From: a virus
DNA length: 24,007 bases
Strand: one strand, 5' to 3'
IMG/VR virus record: IMGVR_UViG_3300003937_000235
Coordinates: 1-24,007 of that record
A program made the position numbers and the translations under genes. This document shows, in pieces, positions 1 through 8,556 of this stretch. Position 1 is the first letter of the stretch. Each line of letters starts with the position of its first letter. The notes beneath the pieces were generated by a model, which was given only the letters and a program-made list of their open reading frames with translations, searched no databases and was not told where the DNA came from.

Positions 1-929
1 TGTTCCATAAACTATATGAAGGAGCTCTTCAAGGAACAAATGAATTTGATGCCACGCGTGTAGACTGGTGGGATGTACCTGGAAGAGATGAGAAATGGAG
101 GAAGATGACTATTGAGAATACATCTGAACTTCAGTTTGACCAAGAGTTTGGCAACTCATTCCATGGTACAGGTAATACATTAATATCTGCAGATATCTTA
201 TTAGCACTAAGAGCTATGAATCCTATAGAAATGCTTAATAATGTAAAGATATGGAATCAACCAGAGGAAGGCCATAATTATTTAATGTTTGTTGACGTAT
301 CTAGAGGAAGAGGCCAAGACTATTCCACATTTACAGTCATAGATGTCTCATGTAACCCCTTTGTGCAGGTGTGTACGTACCGTGATAACATGATAAGCCC
401 TTTATTACTTCCTGACATGATATACAAGTATGCTACACATTATAATGAGTGTTATGTGGTGATTGAATCTAACGATGCAGGACAAGTAGTATGTAATGGT
501 TTATACTATGAATTAGAATATGAGAACGTATTCGTAGAGTCTATGATTAAAGCGAATGCTATTGGTGTAAATATGACTGCTAAAATTAAAAGAATTGGCT
601 GTTCTAATATAAGAGATATTATGCAGCAAAAGAAATTAGCAATAAAAGACGAAGAAACAATTAGAGAGATGAGTACATTTGTAGCAAAAGGATCATCTTA
701 CCAAGCAGATCATAATTCAAATGATGACCTCATGATGAATTTAGTTATGTTTGGATGGTTCACATCTACTCCTTTCTTTGCAGAATCAACCGATGTAGAT
801 ATGAAACAAATGTTATACAAGGAAAAAGTTAAACAATTAGAAGATGAAGTCATACCAGTAGGTATTATACCACAGCAAAATGATGATGACCACCCATTTG
901 GGAAGGGTTGGCAAATATGGAAAGCTTAA
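1..929 (+). CDS. 17: Terminase large subunit gp17, C-terminal part (5' truncated by window)
   Basis: This is the C-terminal nuclease half of the DNA-packaging motor. In T4 gp17 it cuts concatemeric DNA at the start and end of headful packaging. The frame is open from base 3, well upstream of the ATG at 105, and that upstream part reads like gp17 (FHKLYEGALQGTNEF, then VPGRDEKW), so 105 is an internal Met. The three acidic nuclease positions of the T4 family can be placed: Asp in FVDVSRG (294-296), Glu in VIESNDAG (465-467), and Asp in NDDLMMN (723-728). The ATPase domain lies outside the window. Gene 18 follows after about 70 bp containing a late promoter, as in T4. Identification is secure. 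Confidence 0.95.
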   Translation, partial: FHKLYEGALQGTNEFDATRVDWWDVPGRDEKWRKMTIENTSELQFDQEFGNSFHGTGNTLISADILLALRAMNPIEMLNNVKIWNQPEEGHNYLMFVDVSRGRGQDYSTFTVIDVSCNPFVQVCTYRDNMISPLLLPDMIYKYATHYNECYVVIESNDAGQVVCNGLYYELEYENVFVESMIKANAIGVNMTAKIKRIGCSNIRDIMQQKKLAIKDEETIREMSTFVAKGSSYQADHNSNDDLMMNLVMFGWFTSTPFFAESTDVDMKQMLYKEKVKQLEDEVIPVGIIPQQNDDDHPFGKGWQIWKA

Positions 930-933
930 GTAG

Positions 934-941
934 TATAAATA
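934..941 (+). promoter_or_regulatory. Late promoter (TATAAATA) upstream of gene 18
   Basis: An exact TATAAATA lies in the short gap between genes 17 and 18. This is the T4 late promoter box read by gp55-RNA polymerase, and a gp55 gene is present at 16391. Transcription should start about 6 bp after the box, giving a leader of about 50 nt that includes the gene 18 ribosome site. Confidence 0.85.
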
Positions 942-999
942 AGTATATTGAGAAAATCCTTATTATGAATAATCTTATCAATAACATGAAGGAGTTTAG

Positions 1000-2679
1000 A
1001 TGGCTAATCTAGTTTCGCCTGGAGTACAGGTAAAAGAAATCGATTTGACCAATGTAGTACCGTCAGTATCAACAACATCAGGAGCCATGGCTGGAAGTTT
1101 TGCCTGGGGAGTTGTTAATGAAGTTGTCACTGTATCATCGGAAACACAACTGATCGAAACGTTTGGAAAGCCAGATGCGAATACTTTTGAAAGTGTTCTC
1201 ACGGCAGCCCAATTTCTAAGTTATGGCAGCGCTTTAAAGGTTGTCAGAGCTGTAGGAGCATCAGCACTAAATGCCACGGCATCAGGTACTGGTATTCTAT
1301 CACAAAACAAGACCGTATTTGACGGTCAAACACCTGCAGCAGGAGACTGGACGCAAGCCCGATACCCTGGTGTTACAGGTAACGCGGTGGGTGTATCCGT
1401 CGCGACAGCAACACAAGCACTAACAGCATGGCAAGCAACACATGTTGAAAGTATAGCTGGAACATCAGCAGGAGCAGCAGCGGTAGGCGGTTCTAATGAT
1501 GAAATACACATATTTGTTTATGATACAAACGGAACAATTACTGGTACAGAAGGTACCATACTTGAAAAGTTTACTTATCTATCGCAAGCAAGTGATGTTA
1601 AGGGCACTAGCGGAGAATCTTTATACTATAAAGATGTCGTTAATTCCCAGTCAGAATGGGTCTATATCGGTAATCACCCAGCAGCTTTGACAGATGCAGG
1701 TGAATCAGCAACTAGTAATGCATTTACAAATGTTGCATCATTTTATATTGCCTTAAGTGGTGGTATTGATGATAATGTACTAACTGTAGGTGAGACTACT
1801 ACAGCTCTTGCATATTTCGCCGATGCAGAAACAATGGACATGAGCTTAATGTTTCAATCAAACTCTTCACTGAGCGCGACTGATAATATTACACTAAGTA
1901 ATTATATTACAGCTTTATGTGCAGCAAGAAAAGATGCGGTTGGCTTTGTCTCACCAGAGAGAGCGGCAACAGTAAATGTAACAGCGGCTGCGGCTTTAAC
2001 AGCAATAGCAGCATGGAGAACAGGAGCAACCTCAACGTCTTATGGCTTTGCGGATTCTGGTTCTCTATATGTGTATGACAAGTACAATGATGTATATCGT
2101 TGGATTTGTGCGGCTGGATCAACAGCAGGACTAACGGCTAACGCCGACTTAGTTGCTGATGCTTGGTTCTCACCGGCAGGTTTTACACGTGGTAATGTTC
2201 GTAACGTTACTAAACTAGCATATAATCCTAATCAGGCAGATAGAGATGCTCTATACAAGACAGGTGTAAACCCTATTGTTACATTTCCTGGTGCGGGTAC
2301 AGTGTTATTTGGTGACAAAACTCTACAAGCTAAACCATCAGCGTTCGATAGAATTAACGTTCGTAGATTGTTTATCGTATTAGAGAAGGCTGTTAGCACA
2401 GCATCGAAAGCATCATTATTCGAATTTAATGATGAATTTACAAGGGCTCAATTCAGAAACATGGTTGAACCATTTTTAAGAGACGTTAAGGGTCGTAGAG
2501 GTATTACGGACTTTAAAGTAGTTTGTGATGGCACTAATAACACAGGAGCAATTATTGATACCAATAAGTTTGTTGCTGATATTTATGTCAAACCTGCAAG
2601 ATCTATTAACTATATAACACTAAACTTTATCGCTACGAGAACTGGCGTAGAGTTTTCTGAAATTGCAGGAGGTAACTAA
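1000..2679 (+). CDS. 18: Tail sheath protein gp18
   Basis: This is the contractile sheath subunit that polymerises around the tail tube and contracts during DNA injection. The 559-aa product opens with the typical sheath N-terminus (MANLVSPGVQVKEIDL) and ends with the conserved C-terminal domain (DRINVRRLF around residue 450, FNDEFTRAQFRNMV, then DIYVKPARSINYITL). It is about 100 residues shorter than T4 gp18 (659 aa). The middle (about 90-330) is Ala/Thr/Ser/Gly-rich, as expected for the variable surface domains. An AAGGAG ribosome site lies just before the ATG, and the stop overlaps the gene 19 start by one base, suggesting coupled translation. Identification is secure. Confidence 0.96.
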   Translation: MANLVSPGVQVKEIDLTNVVPSVSTTSGAMAGSFAWGVVNEVVTVSSETQLIETFGKPDANTFESVLTAAQFLSYGSALKVVRAVGASALNATASGTGILSQNKTVFDGQTPAAGDWTQARYPGVTGNAVGVSVATATQALTAWQATHVESIAGTSAGAAAVGGSNDEIHIFVYDTNGTITGTEGTILEKFTYLSQASDVKGTSGESLYYKDVVNSQSEWVYIGNHPAALTDAGESATSNAFTNVASFYIALSGGIDDNVLTVGETTTALAYFADAETMDMSLMFQSNSSLSATDNITLSNYITALCAARKDAVGFVSPERAATVNVTAAAALTAIAAWRTGATSTSYGFADSGSLYVYDKYNDVYRWICAAGSTAGLTANADLVADAWFSPAGFTRGNVRNVTKLAYNPNQADRDALYKTGVNPIVTFPGAGTVLFGDKTLQAKPSAFDRINVRRLFIVLEKAVSTASKASLFEFNDEFTRAQFRNMVEPFLRDVKGRRGITDFKVVCDGTNNTGAIIDTNKFVADIYVKPARSINYITLNFIATRTGVEFSEIAGGN

Positions 2680-3209
2680 TGGCTATTTTAGGCGTAGATG
2701 ATATGAAAGGCCAATTAATTGGTGGCGGTGCAAGACCTAATTTATTTCAGGTCACACAGAACTTCCCCGGTTTAATTATAAAGCCAAACTCAACGAAGGC
2801 GTCATACATGACAAAGATGGCATCGTTGCCAGCAAGTACTATTGCTCCTATTCCAGTTCCATTTAGGGGTCGTACGTTACAGATAGCTGGTGATAGAACA
2901 TTTGAACCATGGACGATCACGGTCATTAATGACAATGACTTTGATGTACGAAATGCATATGAAGATTGGATGAACATGATTAATGGTCATAATAACAATA
3001 CTGGTATAATCAAGCCAGATAGTTATATGGCTGACATGGTCGTTGAACAACTAGATAAAGCTGGTACTAGTATTAAAAAATACGATATCAGAGGTTGTTT
3101 CCCAACTACTTTGGGTGCGATTGAACTTTCGTATGATTCAGAAAATGTTATTGAAGAATTCACTGTTGAACTGCAAGTTCAATATTGGGAGTCTGATACT
3201 ACAACGTAA
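2679..3209 (+). CDS. 19: Tail tube protein gp19
   Basis: This is the major inner tail tube subunit stacked beneath the sheath. The product is 176 aa against 163 in T4. It has the tube pattern of an RPNLFQVTQNFPG start, a central RTLQIAGDRTFEPWTITVIND strand pair (about 65-85), a FDVRNAYEDWMN helix, and a C-terminal IEEFTVELQVQYWE strand. It follows gp18 with a one-base stop/start overlap. A hairpin terminator and a new late promoter lie immediately downstream, so 18-19 form a transcription unit separate from gene 20. A second tube-like protein is encoded at 9151. Confidence 0.95.
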   Translation: MAILGVDDMKGQLIGGGARPNLFQVTQNFPGLIIKPNSTKASYMTKMASLPASTIAPIPVPFRGRTLQIAGDRTFEPWTITVINDNDFDVRNAYEDWMNMINGHNNNTGIIKPDSYMADMVVEQLDKAGTSIKKYDIRGCFPTTLGAIELSYDSENVIEEFTVELQVQYWESDTTT

Positions 3210-3227
3210 ATCATCGATAAACATAAG

Positions 3228-3251
3228 GAGTGCCGAAAGGCACTCTTTCTT
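3228..3251 (+). terminator. Intrinsic terminator after gene 19
   Basis: A perfect 7-bp stem GAGTGCC/GGCACTC (3228-3234 and 3239-3245) closes a GAAA tetraloop and is followed by TTTCTT. It lies between gene 19 and the next late promoter. Confidence 0.85.
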
Positions 3252-3257
3252 AAGTGT

Positions 3258-3265
3258 TATAAATA
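3258..3265 (+). promoter_or_regulatory. Late promoter (TATAAATA) upstream of gene 20
   Basis: An exact TATAAATA lies 7 bp downstream of the gene 19 terminator and about 34 bp before the gene 20 ATG. The terminator-promoter arrangement restarts transcription for the head genes. Confidence 0.85.
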
Positions 3266-3299
3266 TATTTAAGAAAGAGTGAATTAGGAACAGGAATGT

Positions 3300-4811
3300 A
3301 TGGCAGAAAATAACGGCGTAACACTATTTGGCTTTGAGTTTAAACGAAAGGCAATAGAAGATAAAAAGAAACCTTTATCATTCGCAACCGAGAATGAGGA
3401 TGGCGCGTACGAAATTTCCCCAACTGGTGGACACTTTGGTCAATATATGGATCTTAGTGGAGATAAGTTCGAGTCAGATAAACTATTAATAATGAAGTAC
3501 CGTTCGATATCAGCATATCCAGAAGTGGATATGGCGATTGAAGATATATGTAATGAAGCAATCACAGATGAGAACGGCATTATTGTTAAATTAAATCTTG
3601 ATAACTTAGATCAAGCAGACAATGTTAAAGATCTAATCATGGAAGAATTCGATAGAATTCTAAACTTAACTAACTTCTCTATGTCATCATACGATACATT
3701 TAGACGTTGGTATGTAGATGGACGTTTATTTTATCATGTTATTATTAATGAATCTAAGCCTGATGCTGGTATATTAGAACTAAGACAAATAGATCCAACA
3801 AAGATTCGTAAGATTAAAGAAGTCGAAAAGGTTAAAGACCCTAAGACCGGTGCTGAACTTGAAAAAGAAGGCCAAGAATATTACCTCTATCAAGATGATG
3901 TATTAATTAATAACGCAGAAGGCTTACGTATTAATCCTGATGCTATTATTCAAGTTAACTCAGGTCTATTAAACGAAGAACGCAATAAGGTTATTGGCTA
4001 CTTAAATAAAGCCCTTAAACCTTTAAACCAATTAAGTATGATGGAAGACTCACTTGTCATCTATCGTATATCAAGAGCACCTGAACGTCGTATATTTTAT
4101 ATAGACGTAGGTAATCTACCTAAGGGTAAGGCTGAAGAATACCTTAATAACACGATGAATAAGTATCGTAATAAGGTTGTATATGATCCTTCTACCGGTA
4201 ATCTAAAAGATGAGAAGATCCATCGTAATGTCATGGAAGACTTTTGGTTGCCACGTAGAGAAGGCGGCCGTGGTACAGAAATCGATACTCTTCCAGGTGG
4301 TTCAAACCTTGGTGAGATTGAAGATATACAATACTTCCAAAACAAATTATATAGGGCTTTAAATATTCCTATGTCACGATTAACAGAAGCAGATGCATTT
4401 TCTGTTGGTCGTTCCTCAGAAATCACTCGTGATGAACTTAAATTTCAAAAGTTTATAGATCGTTGCCGTGGTAAATTCTCAACATTATTCTATGAAGCGC
4501 TTAAGAGACAATTGATCCTTAAAAAGATTATAGTGCCAAGCGACTGGGTAAACATCCGTGAAGACATTGTTGTTGAGTATTCTAGAGATAATTACTATGC
4601 TGAACTTAAAGATACTGAAATCCTTAAGGAACGTATAGAAACTCTTCAAATGATGGACGAATATATTGGTACGTTCTGGTCTAAAGACTGGGTCCGCCGC
4701 AATATTCTGAAATTGGATGATGAGATGATTAAACAAATAGCGAAGGATAACAAGAAAGATCCTATCGAACCAGGTGATATTAATCCAGATTTATCAAATG
4801 CACCTATATAA
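3300..4811 (+). CDS. 20: Portal vertex protein gp20
   Basis: This is the dodecameric portal at the head-tail vertex through which DNA is packaged and to which gp17 docks. The product is 503 aa against 524 in T4. Recognisable blocks are YRSISAYPEVDMAIEDICNEAI (about 60-82), the RRWYVDGRLFYH segment (about 139-150), IYRISRAPERRIFYIDVGNLP (about 254-274), and DFWLPRREGGRGTEIDTLPGG (about 315-335), followed by LYRALNIPMSRL. Portal and crown regions follow the family order with no internal break. Upstream spacing to the late box suits a normal leader, although no strong Shine-Dalgarno sequence is visible apart from AGGAA. Confidence 0.96.
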   Translation: MAENNGVTLFGFEFKRKAIEDKKKPLSFATENEDGAYEISPTGGHFGQYMDLSGDKFESDKLLIMKYRSISAYPEVDMAIEDICNEAITDENGIIVKLNLDNLDQADNVKDLIMEEFDRILNLTNFSMSSYDTFRRWYVDGRLFYHVIINESKPDAGILELRQIDPTKIRKIKEVEKVKDPKTGAELEKEGQEYYLYQDDVLINNAEGLRINPDAIIQVNSGLLNEERNKVIGYLNKALKPLNQLSMMEDSLVIYRISRAPERRIFYIDVGNLPKGKAEEYLNNTMNKYRNKVVYDPSTGNLKDEKIHRNVMEDFWLPRREGGRGTEIDTLPGGSNLGEIEDIQYFQNKLYRALNIPMSRLTEADAFSVGRSSEITRDELKFQKFIDRCRGKFSTLFYEALKRQLILKKIIVPSDWVNIREDIVVEYSRDNYYAELKDTEILKERIETLQMMDEYIGTFWSKDWVRRNILKLDDEMIKQIAKDNKKDPIEPGDINPDLSNAPI

Positions 4812-4851
4812 ACAATAAGTATACATAAAGTTTACTGGAAATAAACATTTT

Positions 4852-4859
4852 TATAAATA
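4852..4859 (+). promoter_or_regulatory. Late promoter (TATAAATA) upstream of gene 67
   Basis: An exact TATAAATA lies in the 63-bp gap between gene 20 and gene 67, 15 bp before the ATG. The predicted start near 4865 leaves a leader of about 10 nt. Confidence 0.8.
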
Positions 4860-4874
4860 CTATACAGAGATATT

Positions 4875-5096
4875 ATGAGCACAAGAACACTAATTGACAA
4901 TATAAAAACGGGCGATGCGCAGAAGAGCAACAATACTTTTAATAGTATTATGCAAGATAAAATATTAAGCGCATTGAATAATCATAAACAAGAAGTTGCT
5001 TCTAAAATGTATGGAGCGACGAACGATGCTCCAGCAGTAGAAGAACCTGCGGTGGAGACACCAGAGGGAGAAGTTGCAACAGATGCTGACGTTTAA
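4875..5096 (+). CDS. 67: Prohead core protein, gp67-like
   Basis: A 73-aa protein in the T4 gene 67 position between portal and protease genes. The N-terminal half reads as a helix (LIDNIKTGDAQKSNNTFNSI, then MQDKILSALNNHKQEV). The C-terminal third is acidic and Pro/Val/Glu-rich (PAVEEPAVETPEGE). T4 gp67 (80 aa) has the same plan of a basic or neutral helix followed by an acidic tail, and is a minor scaffold component degraded by gp21. The assignment rests on size, composition and position more than on strong motifs. The 3' end overlaps the next start by 14 bases. Confidence 0.75.
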   Translation: MSTRTLIDNIKTGDAQKSNNTFNSIMQDKILSALNNHKQEVASKMYGATNDAPAVEEPAVETPEGEVATDADV

Positions 5097-5313
5097 GGAA
5101 TCATTCAATGAAGTAATTGAAGCTAAATTAAAGCTCCCGTCGGGTGAAAAGGTAGCCAAGGAATTAACCAAACTTGGAAAGAAAAAGAAAACATCTGCAG
5201 TCATAACAAACAAATTCAATCTATATATTGATGGAATTAAGCTTGACAAATTTAAAGATTTGAAAAGTGCTGAAGATGGATTAAAGGATTTCCTCAATTT
5301 AATGGGAGCTTAA
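5083..5313 (+). CDS. 68: Prohead core protein, gp68-like
   Basis: A small basic protein (76 aa from the ATG at 5083) in the T4 gene 68 position, beginning MLTFKESFNEVIEAKLKLP. It has a Lys-rich middle (KLGKKKKTS) and a FNLYIDGIKLDKF strand pair. The frame also has a TTG at 5074, but the ATG at 5083 is preferred because GGGAG lies 12 bp upstream of it and the resulting MLTFKE start is typical of this protein. It is shorter than T4 gp68 (141 aa). It abuts the protease ATG at 5314 directly. It probably serves as an internal core protein of the prohead. Confidence 0.7.
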   Translation: MLTFKESFNEVIEAKLKLPSGEKVAKELTKLGKKKKTSAVITNKFNLYIDGIKLDKFKDLKSAEDGLKDFLNLMGA

Positions 5314-5967
5314 ATGAAGTTAATTACGGAATATATTCAACACCAACTTGGTTTTTCTATTGAAGAGAATAAAAAAACCGGTAAGAAAAGTACTTTCTTA
5401 GAAGGTGTGTTTATGCAAGCAGAAAACAAGAACAAAAACGGTCGTATATATACGCGTGAAGTTCTTACACAGGCCGTTGACAAATTTGTCAATGAGCAAG
5501 TTATTACAGGTCGTGCAGTTGGTGAATTGAATCACCCTGATGGCCCTTCCATTAATTTGGATAAAGTTTCTCACAGAATTACCGAACTTAGTTGGGATGG
5601 TAATAATGTGATGGGAAAAGCACTTATTTTGGATACCCCTATGGGTCAGATTGTAAAAGGTTTGGTCGAGGGTGGCGTACAACTTGGAGTGTCTAGTCGT
5701 GGTATGGGAAGTCTTAGTATGAAAGACGGGGTTAATTATGTTAAGGATGATTTTCTACTTAACACTATCGATATCGTACAAGATCCTTCTGCCCCTAATG
5801 CTTATGTAAATGGCATTATGGAAGGAGTATCTTACGAGATGGATAGACCTGGTCATTATACTATGACAATTGAAAAAGGTGAGACAGAAGTGAAAGAGCC
5901 TATTAAAGAGAGTTACTCGGAAGAGCAACAGTCTGCAGGTTTTGAGCATTTCCTCTCTAAACTATAA
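5314..5967 (+). CDS. 21: Prohead maturation protease gp21
   Basis: A serine protease that digests the scaffold and trims capsid proteins during head maturation. The 217-aa product matches T4 gp21 (212 aa) in length. Family motifs are visible: GVFMQAENKNKNGRIYTREV (31-50), the catalytic His in ELNHPDGPSI (His74), and the catalytic Ser region GVQLGVSSRGMGSL (Ser127 or Ser128), followed by IVQDPSAPNAYVNGI. The C-terminus is Glu/Lys-rich, as in herpesvirus-type assemblin relatives. Preferred sites in the T4 system are after (L/I)-x-E, and candidates occur in gp22 and gp23 here. The gene follows gp68 without a gap. Confidence 0.95.
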   Translation: MKLITEYIQHQLGFSIEENKKTGKKSTFLEGVFMQAENKNKNGRIYTREVLTQAVDKFVNEQVITGRAVGELNHPDGPSINLDKVSHRITELSWDGNNVMGKALILDTPMGQIVKGLVEGGVQLGVSSRGMGSLSMKDGVNYVKDDFLLNTIDIVQDPSAPNAYVNGIMEGVSYEMDRPGHYTMTIEKGETEVKEPIKESYSEEQQSAGFEHFLSKL

Positions 5968-5985
5968 TCTCTATAGGAGAATACA

Positions 5986-7158
5986 ATGTCTGAAGTTATT
6001 AAAGACGAAAGTATTGATGAAACAGTAGATGAGGTTATTGTTGAGGATACGCAAGTAGAAGCTGAAGCGGATTTAGATATCCCCGAAGCACCTCTAACAG
6101 CAGCTCGTACAGTATCAGCAATACAAGCTTCTTTGACAGAAATGTCTAAAGAAGGCCTTGACGCAATCTTTGAAGCAGCGGAAAAAGCTAAAGCTAAAGC
6201 AGCTAAAGTGGAAGACGATGAAGAAGAAGAGGGCGATGAAGAAGAAGGCGACGAAGATGAAGGTGAAGTAGAAAATACTAAAGCATCTAAGAAAGAAGGC
6301 AAAGCTAAGAAAGAAAGTAAAAAAGCTAAGACTGAAGTCGTAGATGATGACGAGAAGGACACTGAAGGTAAAGCACCGGCTAAGAAAAAGAAAGTCAAGT
6401 CGGATGATGGTACTGAAGGTGATACCGTTGAGTCAAAAGGTAAAGGTAAATTCAAAGAAGACGTGGAAGCATTAGTTAAGGACGAGGACACATTGTCTGA
6501 AGGCTTTAAAGATAAAGCGGCTACTATTTTTGAAGCAGCACTTACATCAAAAGTCAACGCTGAAACAGCAAAATTAGAAGAGCGTTATGCATCTGATTTG
6601 GCTGGTGAAGTTGAAGCTATTAAAGAAGATTTAGTTGATAAAGTAGACGGGTACTTAACGTATGTCGTTGAAAACTGGATGACAGATAACGAAGTTGCAA
6701 TTGAGCATTCTTTGAAGTCTGAAATCACTGAATCATTTATTGAATCACTTGGTACATTATTTGCCGAGCACCACATCAATGTTCCTACGGACGCTGGAGA
6801 TATCTTAGATTCTCTGTCTGAAGAAGCTAAAGATGCTAAAGCTCAGTTGAATGATGCTACTGCTCGTGCTATGGAACTTTCTGAGAAAGTTAAAACTTTT
6901 GAAAGAAAAGAAATAGTTAGTGAAGCATGTAAAGGTTTAGCTGCAACTGAAACTGCAAAATTATCTGAATTAGTTGAAGGTATTGAAGCCGACTCTAATG
7001 AAGACTTTGCTAAAAAGGTAGCAACAATTAAGGAATCTTACCTTAACAAAGATGCCGCGGTAGATGCAAAAGATGTAGATGCAATTACTGAGGATACACA
7101 AGACCAAGATATTTCTGATCAAATGAAGTCATATCTTAGCGCACTTTCGCGTAAATAA
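5986..7158 (+). CDS. 22: Prohead scaffold protein gp22
   Basis: This is the main internal scaffold around which gp23 assembles. It is recognised by position between 21 and 23, by high helical and Glu/Lys content, and by the family-like C-terminal region (SEKVKTFERKEIVSEACKGL, about 300-320, then a region ending DQMKSYLSALSRK). At 390 aa it is much longer than T4 gp22 (269 aa). The extra length is mostly a low-complexity polyampholyte from about residue 63 to 145, with runs of Asp/Glu alternating with Lys/Ala. Several LxE and IxE triplets (LSE, ITE, IKE) are potential gp21 cleavage sites. The ribosome site is AGGAG about 8 bp before the ATG. Confidence 0.9.
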   Translation: MSEVIKDESIDETVDEVIVEDTQVEAEADLDIPEAPLTAARTVSAIQASLTEMSKEGLDAIFEAAEKAKAKAAKVEDDEEEEGDEEEGDEDEGEVENTKASKKEGKAKKESKKAKTEVVDDDEKDTEGKAPAKKKKVKSDDGTEGDTVESKGKGKFKEDVEALVKDEDTLSEGFKDKAATIFEAALTSKVNAETAKLEERYASDLAGEVEAIKEDLVDKVDGYLTYVVENWMTDNEVAIEHSLKSEITESFIESLGTLFAEHHINVPTDAGDILDSLSEEAKDAKAQLNDATARAMELSEKVKTFERKEIVSEACKGLAATETAKLSELVEGIEADSNEDFAKKVATIKESYLNKDAAVDAKDVDAITEDTQDQDISDQMKSYLSALSRK

Positions 7159-7181
7159 TCCATATTAAGGAGAATATTAAA

Positions 7182-8492
7182 ATGGAAATTAATCAACAAA
7201 TACTACAGGAAAAATGGGCCCCTGTACTTGATTCTGAAGAAGCTGGCAGTATAACTGATCAGCACAAACGCAGAGTAACTGCGGTTGTTCTTGAGAACCA
7301 AGAAAAAGCTTTCGCTGAAGAGCGTGCACACATTGGTGCTTTGCATGAAACTGCTGCAAACGCTATGGGCGCATCTAGCTCAACTGCTGGCGCGGGTAAC
7401 ATTGATACTTGGGATCCAGTACTTATCTCATTAGTGAGACGTGCTACTCCTAACCTCCTTGCATTTGATCTTGTTGGCGTACAGCCAATGACTGGACCAA
7501 CTGGTCTGATCTTTGCAATGAAATCTCGTTACACTAGCCAAACTGGTGACGAAGCGTTATTCGATGAAGCGGACACTGAATTTTCTGGTGCTCCTTCTGG
7601 TGACTTATCTACGCACTCAAGCGATCCGTTCGCTGCGGAAGATACAGCTGGTCCTGACTCAGATACTGTACACGAGTATCAGCCAGGTTCTGGTAACACT
7701 ACGGCAACTGCTGAAGCACAAGGTAACTCTGGTCCTGCTATTCCTCAAATGGCGTTCTCAATCGATAAGACTACTGTGACTGCAAAGTCTCGTGCTCTTA
7801 AAGCTGAGTACACTACTGAATTAGCGCAAGACCTTAAGGCTGTTCATGGTCTTTCTGCTGAAACTGAGCTGGCAAACATTTTGTCAACTGAGATTCTTGC
7901 TGAAATGAATCGTGAAATCATCCGTCTAGTAAACGTTAACTCTGTAACATCCACTCGTGGTAATGCTGCAGGTAACTTTAACTTTGCTGGTAACGTCGAT
8001 ACCGACGGCAGATGGTTTGCTGAGAAAGCTAAAAGCTTAGTACAAGCTATGGAAATCGAAGCTAATACAATTGCTGTTTCTACTCGTCGTGGAAAAGGTA
8101 ACTGGGCTATCGTTTCTCATGGTGTTGCTGCTGCATTAAATGCTGCAGGCGCTATGGATACTGGCATGGGTACTAGCGGTCCACAATCATTGACATCTGA
8201 TGTTTCAGGTTCATTGTTTGCTGGTACTGTTTATGGTTCAATGAAGATCTATATTGATCCTTATGCAAGCGTAGACTACTTTACTATTGGTTATAAAGGT
8301 ACTAACCCTTATGACGCTGGTATGTTCTATTGCCCATACGTTCCATTAAGCATGATGAAGACAATTGGTGAGAATGACTTCCAACCAAGAATCGGATTCA
8401 AAACTCGTTACGGCGTAGCTGACAATCCATTTGTTACTGCAGGTAATGGTAACAACGTATACTACAGAAAACGTAAGGTCTTAGGCCTGTAA
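7182..8492 (+). CDS. 23: Major capsid protein gp23
   Basis: This HK97-fold subunit forms the hexons of the head. The product is 436 aa against 521 in T4. Diagnostic segments are VRRATPNLLAFDLVGVQPMTGPTG (about 86-109), AEYTTELAQDLKAVHGL, ELANILSTEILAEMNREI, and FKTRYGVADNPF near the end. A likely gp21 site is the LHE triplet ending at Glu56 (ALHE/TAAN), just before the conserved domain; this matches the place where T4 gp23 loses its N-terminus. An AAGGAG lies 13 bp upstream. Codon use favours GCT, GGT, CGT and AAC, unlike the AGA/TTA-rich accessory genes downstream, consistent with very high expression. A strong terminator follows. Confidence 0.97.
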   Translation: MEINQQILQEKWAPVLDSEEAGSITDQHKRRVTAVVLENQEKAFAEERAHIGALHETAANAMGASSSTAGAGNIDTWDPVLISLVRRATPNLLAFDLVGVQPMTGPTGLIFAMKSRYTSQTGDEALFDEADTEFSGAPSGDLSTHSSDPFAAEDTAGPDSDTVHEYQPGSGNTTATAEAQGNSGPAIPQMAFSIDKTTVTAKSRALKAEYTTELAQDLKAVHGLSAETELANILSTEILAEMNREIIRLVNVNSVTSTRGNAAGNFNFAGNVDTDGRWFAEKAKSLVQAMEIEANTIAVSTRRGKGNWAIVSHGVAAALNAAGAMDTGMGTSGPQSLTSDVSGSLFAGTVYGSMKIYIDPYASVDYFTIGYKGTNPYDAGMFYCPYVPLSMMKTIGENDFQPRIGFKTRYGVADNPFVTAGNGNNVYYRKRKVLGL

Positions 8493-8514
8493 TTTTCTAA
8501 AGTTACAAAAGAAG

Positions 8515-8541
8515 ATCCCCCTTTATTGGGGGATTTTTTTT
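8515..8541 (+). terminator. Strong intrinsic terminator after gene 23
   Basis: A 7-bp stem ATCCCCC/GGGGGAT (8515-8521 and 8528-8534) encloses TTTATT and is followed by an uninterrupted T run to 8541. It closes the virion module. Confidence 0.93.
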
Positions 8542-8544
8542 AAC

Positions 8545-8552
8545 TATAAATA
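8545..8552 (+). promoter_or_regulatory. Late promoter (TATAAATA) abutting a start codon
   Basis: An exact TATAAATA lies 4 bp after the gene 23 terminator and 4 bp before the ATG at 8557. With the T4 late geometry (start about 6 bp past the box) the transcript would begin at the start codon itself, with no room for a ribosome binding site. Confidence 0.8.
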
Positions 8553-8556
8553 GTAC

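Noticed and set aside
4097-4426. Minus-strand open frame of 109 codons
   Set aside because: Antisense to conserved portal motifs, with no promoter or ribosome site.
4830-4852. Weak hairpin GTTTA/TAAAC followed by ATTTTT after gene 20
   Set aside because: Only five A/T-dominated pairs with a 7-nt loop, and it runs into the late promoter; too weak to call a terminator.
5913-6557. Long minus-strand open frame (Ser-rich, 214 codons)
   Set aside because: It is the antisense of the Glu/Asp/Lys repeats in gp22; low-complexity coding creates such shadows.
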